Of a DNA stretch of 64,000 nucleotides, positions 62,601 through 63,864 are shown one piece after another (the first letter of the stretch is position 1; each line of letters opens with the position of its first letter). This DNA is from Leptidea sinapis (taxonomy: Eukaryota; Arthropoda; Insecta; Lepidoptera; Pieridae): NCBI RefSeq assembly GCF_905404315.1, contig NC_066309.1, positions 6,882,001-6,946,000 of the forward strand. Reading direction: 5' to 3'. The position numbers were made by a program, and so were the translations under genes. The notes beneath the pieces were generated by a model. The model searched no databases and was not told the DNA's origin. It saw only the letters and a program-made list of their open reading frames with translations.

Positions 62601-63864
62601 TCTTTTGCTGTACGAGTCCATAGTTGCCCCACTATTTTCTTGAAATGACCACGACCCTCCAAAGATTAAAAATAAAATTCACACGAAGAAGAAAACAAAT
62701 GATTTTCATATAGTCAAAATAAAGTAGTATGAAATTAGTCAAAGATAGTATTTGTCATAGTTGCCATTATGAAGCTTAGCGCCATTTATCTAATGTAAAA
62801 ACAGTTACAATTACACGTGTTTCAATCCTTTAAAAGTGTTTTATTTAAATACATAATATGTATTTATATAAATGAAGGAGAAAAGGTATTATATGCCAAA
62901 GCGAGGGGAATTATTGTGCTTATCATGAACCGCGTAATATACGAGCCTAAATTAATTTTGCGGTTAGAGTTAAGTTGTGGTGTTTGTCAATTACATGTTG
63001 AATATTATTTGATTAACTTGAAATATTAACCGCTGCACATAAATAGTCCGTTTGGCTTACTCCTTCCTTAATAAAGAGTATTTATGTTACCAAATACTAA
63101 TGAATTTCTATCATAAAATAATTATGATATCTTTTTAAGGAATTTGAAAAACAAAATTTTATGAAGGATGTGGACCTCGTACCCACGACCTCCGGCGTTC
63201 CGTGCCGGTGCTCTACCCAACTGAGCCTAACGTTCGAGTGACGTATCGTTATAAAATCTTGTATGATGTCTTACAATAGCGACATCTCAAGTCAATTTCC
63301 TAATATTGGGGTTGAGCAGGTTATCAACTGTAAAGTGGATCCTGTAGATGAAGCCACAACCTGAGCGTTGAACACGGCATACAAGATTTTATGACGATAC
63401 GTCACTCGAACGGTTAGTTCAGTCGGTTAGAGCACAGGCACGGACCGCCGGAGGTCCTGGGTTCGAGTCCCGCATCGTACATAAAATTTTGTTTTTCAAA
63501 TTTTATTTGTGTAATAATCCTAGAACTGAGGGTTATCACTTTAGAAACATAACAAAATGCTCACCTGCACACTCAGACAAAAAATAGAGTTTTGAGCTAT
63601 AGGTTGAAATATAATCGTATTTTTCAACTAAGCCCGTAAGTTCCCATTTATGGAAATCTTGCAGCAAATTTAACTAAAATGTTCGTGAAGTTGTAAAGGT
63701 GAATAACTAAATCAAATCCCACTTTACCTGAATAATATCTCCGTAATTGCCACCATTAGCCGTAAAGTTTAGGTAGCATATGAATGGCAAATGATCTTCT
63801 CGGGGGCGACGCACCTCGAGCTCATATGTACGTCCCACATCTCCGATATATGTCCTGTTGCAAG
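8811..63864 (-). CDS. CUB/LDLa single-pass membrane protein, 3' part of gene (11 exons, 5' incomplete)
   Basis: Coding parts, 5' to 3' on the minus strand: 63864-63728, 59590-59390, 45642-45406, 42138-42032, 40535-40316, 38814-38665, 34817-34671, 30375-30214, 14622-14408, 14334-13417, 9345-8811. They sum to 3029 nt: 2 nt of a split codon, 1008 codons and TGA. All junctions are GT-AG and all phases match. The product has tandem CUB-type modules with motifs such as SPNFPGVYPRNATC and NPRHSLPPNTSC, a short LDLa module (residues 828-862), a hydrophobic helix (about 872-893), a basic stop-transfer KKRRKK and a 115-residue tail. The inferred role is a cell-surface receptor or adhesion protein; no enzymatic domain is visible. 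Drosophila loaf (CUB plus LDLa, one helix) is a possible relative from memory only. The start and signal peptide lie outside the window. Confidence 0.9.
9346..10035. other. Intron 10, downstream part
   Basis: AT-rich intron sequence. 9960-10035 looks like a retroposon A/T-rich tail next to the LINE poly(T). No gene recognised. Confidence 0.4.
10036..13140 (-). mobile_element. LINE family 1, nearly complete ORF2, ORF1 missing
   Basis: A non-LTR retrotransposon in intron 10. The endonuclease part starts at 13059 (MSQDKQ) with CNIRGIHSN, CFLTETQ, VVLGDFNGHN and GTSDHCLV. Reverse transcriptase follows with GFRHGRSTGD, DIAKAFDRVWH, GVPQGCVLSPTLF and the active site YADDS, ending CGRR at 10100. 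Only three lesions are visible: a frameshift near 12181-12240, a TAG at 11854-11852 and a TAG at 11512-11510. The 3' end is CCTATTCCATA plus a long A-run (plus-strand T-run 10036-10051). GC content is clearly above the surroundings. Clade is not fixed; it belongs to the Jockey/CR1-like supergroup with an APE endonuclease. Confidence 0.9.
13141..13416. other. Intron 10, upstream part
   Basis: AT-rich intron DNA between the LINE and the exon 10 donor. Nothing else seen. Confidence 0.4.
13417..14334 (-). CDS. Exon 10: large extracellular exon, ends in LDLa module
   Basis: A 73-bp intron separates it from exon 9. It starts with FEAKLGERVQLTFTN (CUB strand) and runs 305 whole codons to LLDCRY plus CA of a split histidine. 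Several cysteine pairs (KYCSNH, RWVCDRP, DCLCSN, ETVCSTGWG, VACVHRP, PFCTTQ, REICPDG) suggest the end of one CUB unit and at least one more CUB-like unit that is too diverged to name. The donor is CCA|GTAAGT. The last cysteine opens the LDLa module completed in exon 11. Confidence 0.9.
14408..14622 (-). CDS. Exon 9: next CUB-like module
   Basis: Acceptor ttttatcaacag, 71 codons from ELRQGSALYPVSFVL to NLTCIL plus AG of a split arginine codon, donor AG|GTTTGT. It carries RYEFVDVSEQG and SGRFQAPKAIFYYGRGG, a CUB-like segment beginning at ACDRIFKS. A second AG 12 bp upstream would shift the join to exon 8 out of phase, so 14622 is preferred as the start. Confidence 0.82.
14784..15015. repeat. 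Family F repeat (short inverted-repeat element) copy
   Basis: It starts AAAACACGCTTTTTATAG and ends AAGCTAATAAAAAGC; the ends read as imperfect inverted repeats. The middle has CATCGGTCCTCGATAAATCT. The same layout is seen at 18595-18936 and 21995-22258. Confidence 0.55.
15110..15274 (+). mobile_element. Helitron 3'-end fragment
   Basis: It ends with the hairpin GGCAAA-ACAACG-TTTGCC followed by AGGTCAGCTAG before a T. The 5' part carries the CGACCGATCTCAATGAAAT type body. The 5' terminus is not certain. Confidence 0.6.
15568..15868 (+). mobile_element. LINE family 1-like 3'-end fragment, diverged
   Basis: TTTATCACGGGGAGTGCTTC, CCTGATTCCTGCCACCCAAT and CGTGGATGTGTGGCG match the end of the 10-13 kb LINE with many changes. 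It ends in TTTCATAAAAAAA. Confidence 0.7.
16103..16270 (+). repeat. SINE-A copy, 5'-truncated
   Basis: It begins at CATCTTATGTCTCAAGGTGA and ends ATTACCATAAAAT. Confidence 0.75.
16271..17336. other. Intron 8 stretch without recognised features
   Basis: AT-rich DNA; no gene or repeat I can name. Confidence 0.35.
17337..17700 (-). repeat. tRNA-derived SINE flanked by two copies of its body
   Basis: A body of about 100 bp (CGATCAGGCCACGTG..CAGCGCCGCTAAAGAA) occurs twice in direct orientation, at 17337-17440 and 17590-17700. Between them, on the minus strand, is a tRNA-like unit with GGACAAGTGGTT (A box) and GGGATCGAATCTC (B box). It looks like a tandem or partial dimer of one SINE. Confidence 0.55.
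17701..18594. other. Intron 8 stretch without recognised features
   Basis: Nothing recognised beyond A/T-rich sequence. Confidence 0.35.
18595..18936. repeat. Family F repeat copy
   Basis: It shares CATCGGTCCTCGATAAATCT and CGCGCCCAAAGAAGTCGGTT with the other family F copies. A related scrap follows to about 19090. Confidence 0.55.
19753..20031. mobile_element. Inverted-repeat element (MITE), family M1
   Basis: Starts TTAGATTAAGGATTGGTCTC and ends GGAGACCAATCCTTAATCTA plus A, an almost perfect terminal inverted repeat. It has no coding capacity. A second copy in the opposite orientation is at 44307-44688. Confidence 0.75.
20032..20390. other. Intron 8 stretch without recognised features
   Basis: Nothing recognised. 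Confidence 0.35.
20390..20590 (-). mobile_element. Probable LINE 3'-tail fragment
   Basis: It begins TTTATTTCATTTCATTTCAT, a short-unit tail on the minus strand as in CR1-like LINEs. No coding part is left. Confidence 0.35.
20613..20830 (+). promoter_or_regulatory. Promoter-like module (CCAAT, TATA, initiator, hairpin); possible solo LTR
   Basis: Plus strand: GACCAATCA near 20655, TATAAAA at 20689, and TCAGTC with its A at 20722, 33 bp after the start of the TATA box, which is correct initiator spacing. Next comes a hairpin, ACACGTGTTCGCCTC-GTGTA-GAGGCGAAACACGTGT (about 20732-20766). AATAAA lies at about 20815. The sequence starts TGTTACGTATC at about 20614, as some LTRs do. It is antisense to the host gene. 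No matching second LTR or coding part is in the window. Confidence 0.45.
21060..21300 (+). repeat. SINE-A copy, 5' end degraded
   Basis: CTATTTCTGCCGTGAAGCAG to TCCCTTACTTTCGTAAA, with an internal deletion in the CAGAATTTTTGGG part. Confidence 0.7.
21301..21655. other. Intron 8 stretch without recognised features
   Basis: Nothing recognised. Confidence 0.35.
21658..21879. mobile_element. Tc1/mariner-type MITE
   Basis: Terminal inverted repeats of about 30 bp begin CAGTCGCGAGCAAAAG and end CTTTTGCTCGCGACTG. TA is present on both sides (21656-21657 and 21880-21881), the target duplication of the Tc1/mariner superfamily. At 222 bp it has no transposase. Confidence 0.8.
21995..22258. repeat. 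Family F repeat copy
   Basis: AAAACACGCTTTTTATA start, CATCGGTCCTTGATAAATCT centre and AAGCTAATACAAAACGGTG end. Confidence 0.55.
22290..22778 (+). mobile_element. Decayed Helitron with insertion
   Basis: Patches of the Helitron family seen at 30435-30730 appear out of register (TATTTGGTAGGTCTGAGAATC, CATACAGCTTCAAATTTTCA), and the end is ACGGCAATACAACGTTTGCT then GGATCAGCA. The terminal CTAG is lost. Confidence 0.5.
22810..23540 (-). mobile_element. LINE fragment, reverse transcriptase C-terminus
   Basis: Minus-strand reading gives KKLLYFSLVRSIFEYGSVVW, HYASHILRLERIHKRFLWH and VAFSAGKAKKI, the end of a Jockey/CR1-like reverse transcriptase, then stops. The 3' tail is A/T rich (plus-strand TTTTTTATTTATTTAC at about 22822). 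Confidence 0.7.
23541..24057. other. Intron 8 stretch, possible LINE remnant
   Basis: 23541-23650 may continue the LINE upstream. The rest has no recognised feature. Confidence 0.3.
24058..24346 (+). repeat. SINE-A copy
   Basis: GCCGGCTAGATTATGGGT through CTGAAGGGCGC to CATAAAAAAA. Confidence 0.75.
24350..24470 (+). repeat. tRNA-derived SINE fragment (family E)
   Basis: A tRNA-like stretch has GATGGCGCTGTGGGTAG (A-box region) and CGGGTTCGATCCTCGC (B box), then a body with GTGTTTTCGGCTTTCGAATT. A body scrap of the same kind lies near 30905-30950. It sits directly after SINE-A. Confidence 0.55.
24482..24861 (-). mobile_element. Non-autonomous Helitron, family H2
   Basis: On the minus strand it starts TCCCTACTAAAATC after an A and ends GGCATCAGCTAG before a T. 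The body contains TTTATCCCGGAAAAGCC. It is about 380 bp. A sister copy is at 41610-41992. Confidence 0.7.
24862..25312. other. Intron 8 stretch without recognised features
   Basis: Nothing recognised. Confidence 0.35.
25313..25700. repeat. Fold-back element with two inverted tRNA-like arms
   Basis: The left arm (about 25313-25410) is a tRNA-like unit on the minus strand; the right arm (about 25576-25700) is the matching unit on the plus strand (GCGAGAGGTTGCGGGTTCGA). The core between them contains TACAGTTGATACCCTGCTC. Same layout as 63143-63560. Confidence 0.65.
25926..26003 (-). repeat. SINE-A 3'-end fragment
   Basis: TTTTTTAATGAAAATAAGGG, ACGAGACGAGCATGATT and TTGATACGCCATGCACATTA match the tail of SINE-A reversed. 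Confidence 0.7.
26030..29170 (-). mobile_element. LINE family 3 with tandem 12-residue repeat upstream of endonuclease
   Basis: Minus strand. The endonuclease part is at 28884-28390 (DILCLTEHWL, VSIYRPPDALYELF, MICGDFNINLL), a middle part at 28225-27491 and the RT at 27485-26266 with QFGFTRGRSTTD, GMGVPQGSILGPFLF, LFADDTSLIF and LGITLDSKLQWGPHI. Frames shift between these parts (endonuclease frame, two other frames, RT), so it is dead. Downstream is the 3' tail ending near 26030. The upstream open frame 29165-28974 encodes four 12-residue units (see that entry). Jockey/CR1-like supergroup. Confidence 0.85.
29025..29160 (-). repeat. Four tandem 36-bp coding repeats in LINE family 3
   Basis: CTGCTCAATAGAAGCAG-like cores start at 29025, 29061, 29097 and 29133, exactly 36 bp apart. 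On the minus strand they encode ASIEQVSKSIST, ASIEQCNSLLDS, APIEQSNYLINT and ASIKQSYSLVSG. The exact multiple of three suggests the repeat grew while the frame was translated. Confidence 0.8.
29231..29415 (-). repeat. SINE-B copy
   Basis: CTTGCCCTAAACTAGGCGTA, CATGACTCGGAAACAAACAT and CACCTACCGGGATTCGAACC as in the other SINE-B copies; the end of the tRNA part is lost. Confidence 0.75.
29416..30102. other. Intron 8 stretch without recognised features
   Basis: No repeat or gene I can name. Confidence 0.35.
30103..30178 (-). repeat. SINE-A 3'-end fragment next to exon 8 donor
   Basis: TTTTTTTATGATAATAAGGG and CAGCAGGACGTTCAGCTGAT. Its edge is 35 bp from the last base of exon 8 (30214). Confidence 0.75.
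30214..30375 (-). CDS. Exon 8: end of CUB module 3
   Basis: Acceptor tttttgtttag, 54 codons from LEMTDKRSLLGSFC to GPSLTILQ, donor CAG|GTATTC. LLGSFCREESPRLCDHAL continues the ..WDGAAPDADLDRK end of exon 7 as expected for a CUB domain (L-x-G-x-F-C). Phase is 0 at both ends. A SINE copy starts only 35 bp downstream of the donor. Confidence 0.87.
30435..30730 (+). mobile_element. Non-autonomous Helitron, family H1, complete
   Basis: It starts TCTAATATATAAATTCTCG after an A (30434) and ends GGGTCAGCTAG before a T (30731). The 3' stem-loop region is CGGCAATACAACGTTTGCTG. It is 296 bp. The open frame 30458-30697 is chance. This is the best intact H1 copy. Confidence 0.85.
30960..31076 (+). mobile_element. 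LINE family 1-like 3'-tail fragment
   Basis: GATGCCTCTGGTGATACAAG, AATGGGCAGGGC and TCCCCATCTATAAAAAA are diverged forms of the family 1 tail. Confidence 0.5.
31140..31432 (-). mobile_element. Retroelement polyprotein C-terminal remnant
   Basis: Minus-strand frames read KRRKYVGLSESYIFVPFGVE, then TLSPWGPEARRMF, then in other frames AGSYFGQRISLAIQRGNAAS. I recall this as the C-terminal part of reverse-transcriptase polyproteins of animals; the exact family is not certain. Two frameshifts. Confidence 0.5.
31433..32089. other. Intron 7 stretch without recognised features
   Basis: AT-rich; nothing named. Confidence 0.35.
32090..32254 (+). mobile_element. RTE-type LINE 3'-end fragment
   Basis: It reads GRRSVGRPHIRWTYD then a run ending TTTTCCGGTTGATGATGATGATG. 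The GRPxxRW motif and the (GAT)n tail are typical of RTE-type LINEs in moths. Confidence 0.7.
32269..32562 (-). repeat. SINE-A copy, full length
   Basis: Reversed family: CGAGCAGGACGTTCAGCTGA, CTAGCTACGGCG and GCAAAGGAGCCTCCCATTGG. Confidence 0.8.
32563..33445. other. Intron 7 stretch without recognised features
   Basis: Open frames of 60-80 codons here show no splice or family support. Confidence 0.35.
33446..33755 (-). mobile_element. LINE family 1 3'-end fragment
   Basis: GGAGGACAAACGAGCGTACG to GTGTCGTGCGAAGGTGGAAT, close to the 10-13 kb copy; it carries the KSAYTFLKG-type reading with changes. Confidence 0.8.
33756..34200 (-). mobile_element. LINE family 3 3'-end fragment, diverged
   Basis: ACTTATTGGATGCCAAACTC, GACGCAAGAAACAGCCG and ATGGTGTCATTAAGAAAGTA parallel 26100-26480. 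Confidence 0.6.
34383..34612 (-). repeat. SINE-A copy with small internal insertion
   Basis: The tail half holds an extra TTCGATAAAAAAAAGATGGT relative to other copies. The 5' end stops after CTAGCTACG. Confidence 0.75.
34671..34817 (-). CDS. Exon 7: middle of CUB module 3
   Basis: Acceptor gtttgttcacag, 49 codons from GKANEIVWVSFVKYH to ADLDRK, donor AAG|GTAGTA. It contains DCSSQLTIWDGAAPDA, the CUB W-D-G motif. There is no ATG in frame. Phase is 0 at both ends. Confidence 0.88.
34818..36604. other. Intron 6, downstream part
   Basis: 35190-36000 has slightly higher complexity and a 66-codon frame, but no family I recognise and no splice support. Confidence 0.35.
36605..37768 (+). mobile_element. 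mariner element with dead transposase
   Basis: Perfect ends: CTGAAAATGTTTAAAA at the left and the inverse TTTTAAACATTTTCAG-like end at 37768. TA precedes the left end; the right TA has changed to TG. Transposase traces read NFLSMIYYDFRCGLAQQQGY, TLTDDQKHVRMNWC, DIVIGDESWIYCYEPETK, QDNASAHSAKRTFEYL and SPDVAPCDFYLF; the three catalytic Asp positions of D34D are readable but spread over several frames. Frameshifts, stops and a deletion near 36950-37030 disable it. Confidence 0.85.
37999..38228. mobile_element. MITE with about 42-bp inverted ends
   Basis: Left end TAACGGCCGTTTTCAACAGC and right end TATTGAAAACGGCCGTTA are inverted; the match continues through CTTAGTTTAACTTA with few changes. The TTA at both edges fits a PIF/Harbinger-type target, an inference. 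About 230 bp, non-coding. Confidence 0.75.
38665..38814 (-). CDS. Exon 6: start of CUB module 3
   Basis: Acceptor ttgttattccattag, 50 codons from VLYVEKDSHSYVSSEG to SCVYYFQ, donor CAA|GTAAGT. It contains GRCRFVLRSSDK and LRNPRHSLPPNTSC, typical of a CUB N-terminal half. A different frame here is open for 84 codons and is a decoy; only this frame gives CUB sequence and phase 0 on both sides. The joined text at the donor reads SCVYYFQ|GKANEIVWVSF. Confidence 0.88.
38815..40315. other. Intron 5
   Basis: No transposable element recognised. It has a perfect 13-bp hairpin at 39229-39260 (GCTAAAAATGAAA and its inverse). Confidence 0.4.
40316..40535 (-). CDS. Exon 5: C-terminal half of CUB module 2
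   Basis: Acceptor gtttatttttag, one base completing the lysine codon, then 73 codons from LWDQCNVV to GFELEVQ, donor CAG|GTGTGT. The core DYLTVWDGATRDSPVL and LVRICGG are classic CUB signatures (hydrophobic-x-V-W-D-G, then I-C-G). PGFELEVQ forms the last beta strand. Confidence 0.92.
40626..40920 (+). repeat. SINE-A copy
   Basis: CTTTTGCACCGATGCGGATG to GCTCGTCTCGTCCCTTACTT, moderately diverged. Confidence 0.75.
41139..41216 (+). mobile_element. LINE family 1-like 3'-tail fragment
   Basis: AAAGGCCGTCAACGCTCCTG, GCAGGTGTGGGCACTAACAT, then CAGCTGACACG and TTGCATAAAAAAAA. Confidence 0.5.
41217..41609. other. Intron 4 stretch without recognised features
   Basis: Nothing recognised. Confidence 0.35.
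41610..41992 (-). mobile_element. Non-autonomous Helitron, family H2
   Basis: On the minus strand it starts TCCCTAATTACATT after an A and ends GTCGCGGGCATCAGCTAG before a T. It parallels 24482-24861 throughout. It lies 39 bp from exon 4. Confidence 0.75.
42032..42138 (-). CDS. Exon 4: short CUB exon
   Basis: Acceptor gattgttgtag, 35 codons from IPADKHVLLAVRQTN to SQRVL plus AA of a split lysine codon, donor GTAAGT. It has no in-frame ATG and is too short to stand out as an open frame. It is supported by its splice sites and by the exact phase-2 join to exon 5 (AA|G CTG TGG). Confidence 0.85.
42454..42796 (+). repeat. SINE-A copy with a perfect 24-bp palindrome
   Basis: Otherwise normal SINE-A, but at 42690-42741 the tail carries CATTGTAATGGGTAGGGG.. 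as a perfect inverted duplicate around the loop ATTG. The usual GGGCAGGGCGTATCAATTAC is replaced. Confidence 0.85.
43008..43559 (-). repeat. SINE-B copy interrupted by about 300-bp insert
   Basis: The 3' part (43008-43084) and 5' part (43392-43559, with GGAATTCGAACCCGGGACC) are normally joined through CGATATATTTAATACAAT. The insert at about 43090-43391 starts with a T-run on the plus strand, so it looks like a retroposon in minus orientation; ATATTT occurs at both edges. Confidence 0.7.
43560..44306. other. Intron 3 stretch without recognised features
   Basis: Minus-strand frames of 64 and 99 codons lack splice or family support. Confidence 0.35.
44307..44688. mobile_element. MITE family M1, longer copy
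   Basis: TAAGGATTGGTCTCCGCTGT at the left; ACAAATCCTTAATC at the right. A second inner pair is TTCCAACTAGATACC and GGTATCTAGTTGGA. The interior (GAACAATGTGTGAAGTTGAC) matches 19753-20031 reversed. Confidence 0.7.
44697..44877. repeat. AT-rich palindromic microsatellite cluster
   Basis: (AT)n at 44699-44728 and a self-complementary TATACTATATATATA stretch at 44826-44872. Confidence 0.7.
45074..45314 (-). repeat. SINE-B copy, full length
   Basis: From ACACAAATTATCTTGCCCAA (3' end) to the tRNA-like head GACGACCTATATAGCCGAAT (minus strand). It lies 92 bp from exon 3. Confidence 0.8.
45406..45642 (-). CDS. Exon 3: CUB linker and start of CUB module 2
   Basis: Acceptor cgtttgtag, 79 codons from GVGYNFDFKLAYKFL to YRIEHTK, donor AAG|GTATAC. 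It closes module 1 and opens module 2 with C-x7-C-x4-C spacing and the motif RACRIQSPNFPGVYPRNATC, a textbook CUB start. Phase is 0 at both ends. The reading frame continues after the donor, so the exon end rests on the splice consensus and on the fit to exon 4. Confidence 0.9.
45643..47515. other. Intron 2 stretch without recognised genes
   Basis: A (CA)n run lies near 45882. 46030-46300 has several CCGAAGTTTCGG-like palindromes that may belong to an unnamed repeat. Nothing else. Confidence 0.35.
47519..47990 (+). repeat. SINE-A dimer
   Basis: One copy runs from CCAGTGGGAGGCTCC to GCTCAGAATTTTTGGGT (about 47745) and then restarts at GAAGCAGTAATGTATAAGC, running to the CTTAATTTATAAAAAAAAA tail. 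The first unit thus lacks its 3' end and the second its 5' end. Confidence 0.8.
48053..48318 (-). repeat. SINE-A copy ending in a palindrome
   Basis: Reversed family from TTTTTTTTTATGACAATAAG to GCCAGAAATAGGCTCCG; the 5' end is replaced by the palindrome at 48319-48367. Confidence 0.75.
48319..48367. repeat. Near-perfect palindrome with internal repeats
   Basis: ATTCAGTACCTACTGTAGG is followed, after a short spacer, by CCTACTGTAGGTACTGAAT; one mismatch in 19. The unit CTGTAGGTAC is repeated inside. Confidence 0.75.
48368..49540. other. Intron 2 stretch without recognised features
   Basis: Nothing recognised; the frame at 49138-49422 has no support. Confidence 0.35.
49541..50087 (+). mobile_element. 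LINE fragment with RNase H domain end
   Basis: Frame 49611-49841 and upstream read TIQWIKGHSNSCGNDMADEL then ARRGSNITGIGPKPFFRLP, the last part of a LINE RNase H. A further patch is LHGGRGHCC and then ELGWQE. It is truncated on both sides. Confidence 0.75.
50088..50335 (+). mobile_element. RTE-type LINE C-terminal fragment
   Basis: It reads WHVMRMDETHIIGSVMDIN, then GKRGSGRPP, then DMTMLGLTPAMAQDRK, the C-terminal G-R-P-P and A-x-D-R motif of RTE-type ORFs. It directly follows the RNase H LINE. Confidence 0.65.
50345..50565 (-). repeat. SINE-B copy
   Basis: CTTGCCCCAAACTAGACATA to GGCTATATGGGTAGTC. Confidence 0.8.
50609..50646. repeat. (AT)n microsatellite
   Basis: About 19 AT units. Confidence 0.9.
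50650..51484. other. Intron 2 stretch without recognised features
   Basis: Nothing recognised. Confidence 0.35.
51485..51786 (+). repeat. SINE-A copy
   Basis: GGCCAGTGGGAGGCTCC to GTCTTATTTTCGGAAAAAAA; the 3' tail has a short deletion. Confidence 0.8.
51787..52374. other. Intron 2 stretch without recognised features
   Basis: Nothing recognised. Confidence 0.35.
52375..56749 (+). mobile_element. 5'-truncated RTE-type LINE with 12-bp target duplication, split by another LINE
   Basis: AGTCACACGTGT flanks both ends (52375-52386 and 56738-56749). Left half: SSDGSCEREVRRRIGMAKSA, then ETWTLKAADRKRIDAFELW, then MQRIPWTAFRSN and LSILRELRISSR at about 52704. Right half resumes in the same sense at about 56448: LSSECQRRVSEYFGHIARKD, GKRSRGRSPTRWSDQI, ending VI at 56688. 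Removing 52705-56447 restores one collinear RTE C-terminus. Confidence 0.8.
52705..56447 (+). mobile_element. CR1-like LINE inside the RTE copy, both ends truncated
   Basis: An ORF1 part (52705-53445) has a coiled coil (IIENNNLKRQINTLRREN) and CKLCLVSS. A frameshifted segment to 53882 resembles an SGNH/GDSL esterase: VILIGESDF and, near the end, YDHHMFSGKQGSLNNTG. ORF2 is in pieces: endonuclease (DIVCITEHNML, GLVMCGDFNIDML), then RT with GVPQGSVLGPLLFLLYINDL and LFADDST, then FLGLNIDSKLNW and YGIIFWGNS, where it stops. Multiple frameshifts and stops. The first codons of the long frame 52591-53445 belong to the RTE host. Confidence 0.8.
57136..57480 (+). mobile_element. Non-autonomous Helitron, family H3, complete
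   Basis: TCTATACTAATATTATAAAG after an A at the left; the perfect hairpin GGCAAA-ACAACG-TTTGCC at 57452-57469, then GGGTCAGCTAG before a T at the right. 345 bp. Confidence 0.85.
57481..58380. other. Intron 2 stretch without recognised features
   Basis: Nothing recognised. Confidence 0.35.
58381..58450 (+). repeat. tRNA-like SINE head
   Basis: CTCGTAGCTCAGCAGAAAAG and GACCCGGGTTCGATACACA resemble A and B boxes. Too degraded to fold as a tRNA. Confidence 0.45.
58600..58870 (+). promoter_or_regulatory. Core-promoter-like module, possible LTR relic
   Basis: TATATAAG at 58631, and GGCAGTTC with its A at 58662, 31 bp later. Downstream is a purine-rich leader and a GC-richer stretch (CAGCAGCAGATCGGCG). 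It is antisense to the host gene. No partner LTR seen. Confidence 0.35.
59061..59262 (+). repeat. SINE-A copy, shortened
   Basis: ATGGGAGGCTCTGCCGTGAA joins the 5' end directly to the middle; it ends at ATGGGCAGGACATA. Confidence 0.75.
59390..59590 (-). CDS. Exon 2: second half of CUB module 1
   Basis: Acceptor ttgttgcag, 67 whole codons from LTFDTFTVGKF to LRLDRLSQQ, donor CAG|GTAACT. It has paired cysteines (SDGCPDGH and GQWCGSAWG), SESDS and the NMTL glycosylation site. The length is a multiple of three with phase 0 at both ends, so skipping it would keep the frame. Confidence 0.87.
59684..59975 (-). mobile_element. Non-autonomous Helitron, family H1, complete
   Basis: On the minus strand it starts TCTAATATATAAAATTCTCG after an A and ends CTGGGTCAGCTAG before a T. 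Closely matches 30435-30730. Confidence 0.85.
59980..60312 (-). mobile_element. LINE family 1 3'-end fragment
   Basis: GGAGGACAAACGAGCGTACG to GTGGAATTCGGCGG. It starts 4 bp after the Helitron. Confidence 0.8.
60385..60637 (+). mobile_element. Probable retroposon 3' end
   Basis: It ends TTCTCTTGCAAAAAAAAAAA. The upstream CCTCCTAAGCTTCCCCCGTC is GC-richer than its surroundings. Family unknown. Confidence 0.35.
60661..61122 (-). mobile_element. LINE family 1 3'-end copy
   Basis: Open for 134 codons: VQ-like start QRRAARVVGDPVLCERLDHL, ending ARDCGRR, the same C-terminus as the 10-13 kb copy. A short gap lies near CGGAGGACCCATCC. Confidence 0.85.
61123..61634. other. Intron 1 stretch without recognised features
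   Basis: Nothing recognised. Confidence 0.35.
61635..61842 (+). repeat. SINE-A copy, 3'-truncated
   Basis: CCAGTGGGAGGCTC to CAAGAATCCTGAACGGC, then directly abuts the tRNA-headed unit. Confidence 0.75.
61843..62000 (+). repeat. tRNA-headed SINE, right-arm type
   Basis: GGTTAGCTCAATTGGTTAGA, CCGGCACGTAACGCCGG and GTGGGTTCGAATCCCGC, then the TTTTGTTTTTCAAATTTTAT body. The anticodon loop is altered, so not a tRNA gene. Confidence 0.7.
62001..62460. other. Intron 1 stretch without recognised features
   Basis: Nothing recognised. Confidence 0.35.
62461..62680 (-). mobile_element. LINE 3'-end fragment
   Basis: The minus strand reads TRTAKDRTEWKSLEEAFVGR then QAVPQ and a stop, a LINE ORF2 C-terminus (D-R-x-x-W-K-S-L-E-E-A-F). 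The tail is A-rich. Confidence 0.65.
63143..63560. repeat. Fold-back element with two 123-bp tRNA-headed arms
   Basis: The left arm 63143-63265 is the inverse of the right arm 63378-63500. Each contains a tRNA-like unit with CCGGCACGG-type stem and GGTTCGA-type B box. The loop (about 112 bp) has ATTGGGGTTGAGCAGGTTAT. Body follows to about 63560. Confidence 0.75.
63728..63864 (-). CDS. Exon 1 in window: start of first CUB module
   Basis: Acceptor tttttttccag, then 2 nt of a split codon and 45 codons beginning CNRTYIGD, ending NYGDIIQ before the donor CAG|GTAAAG. The pattern C...F-I-C-Y-L-N-F...G-D-I-I-Q is the first half of a CUB-type beta-sandwich. It joins in phase 0 to exon 2. The 2-nt remainder shows that at least one more exon lies upstream of position 64000. 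Confidence 0.85.
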
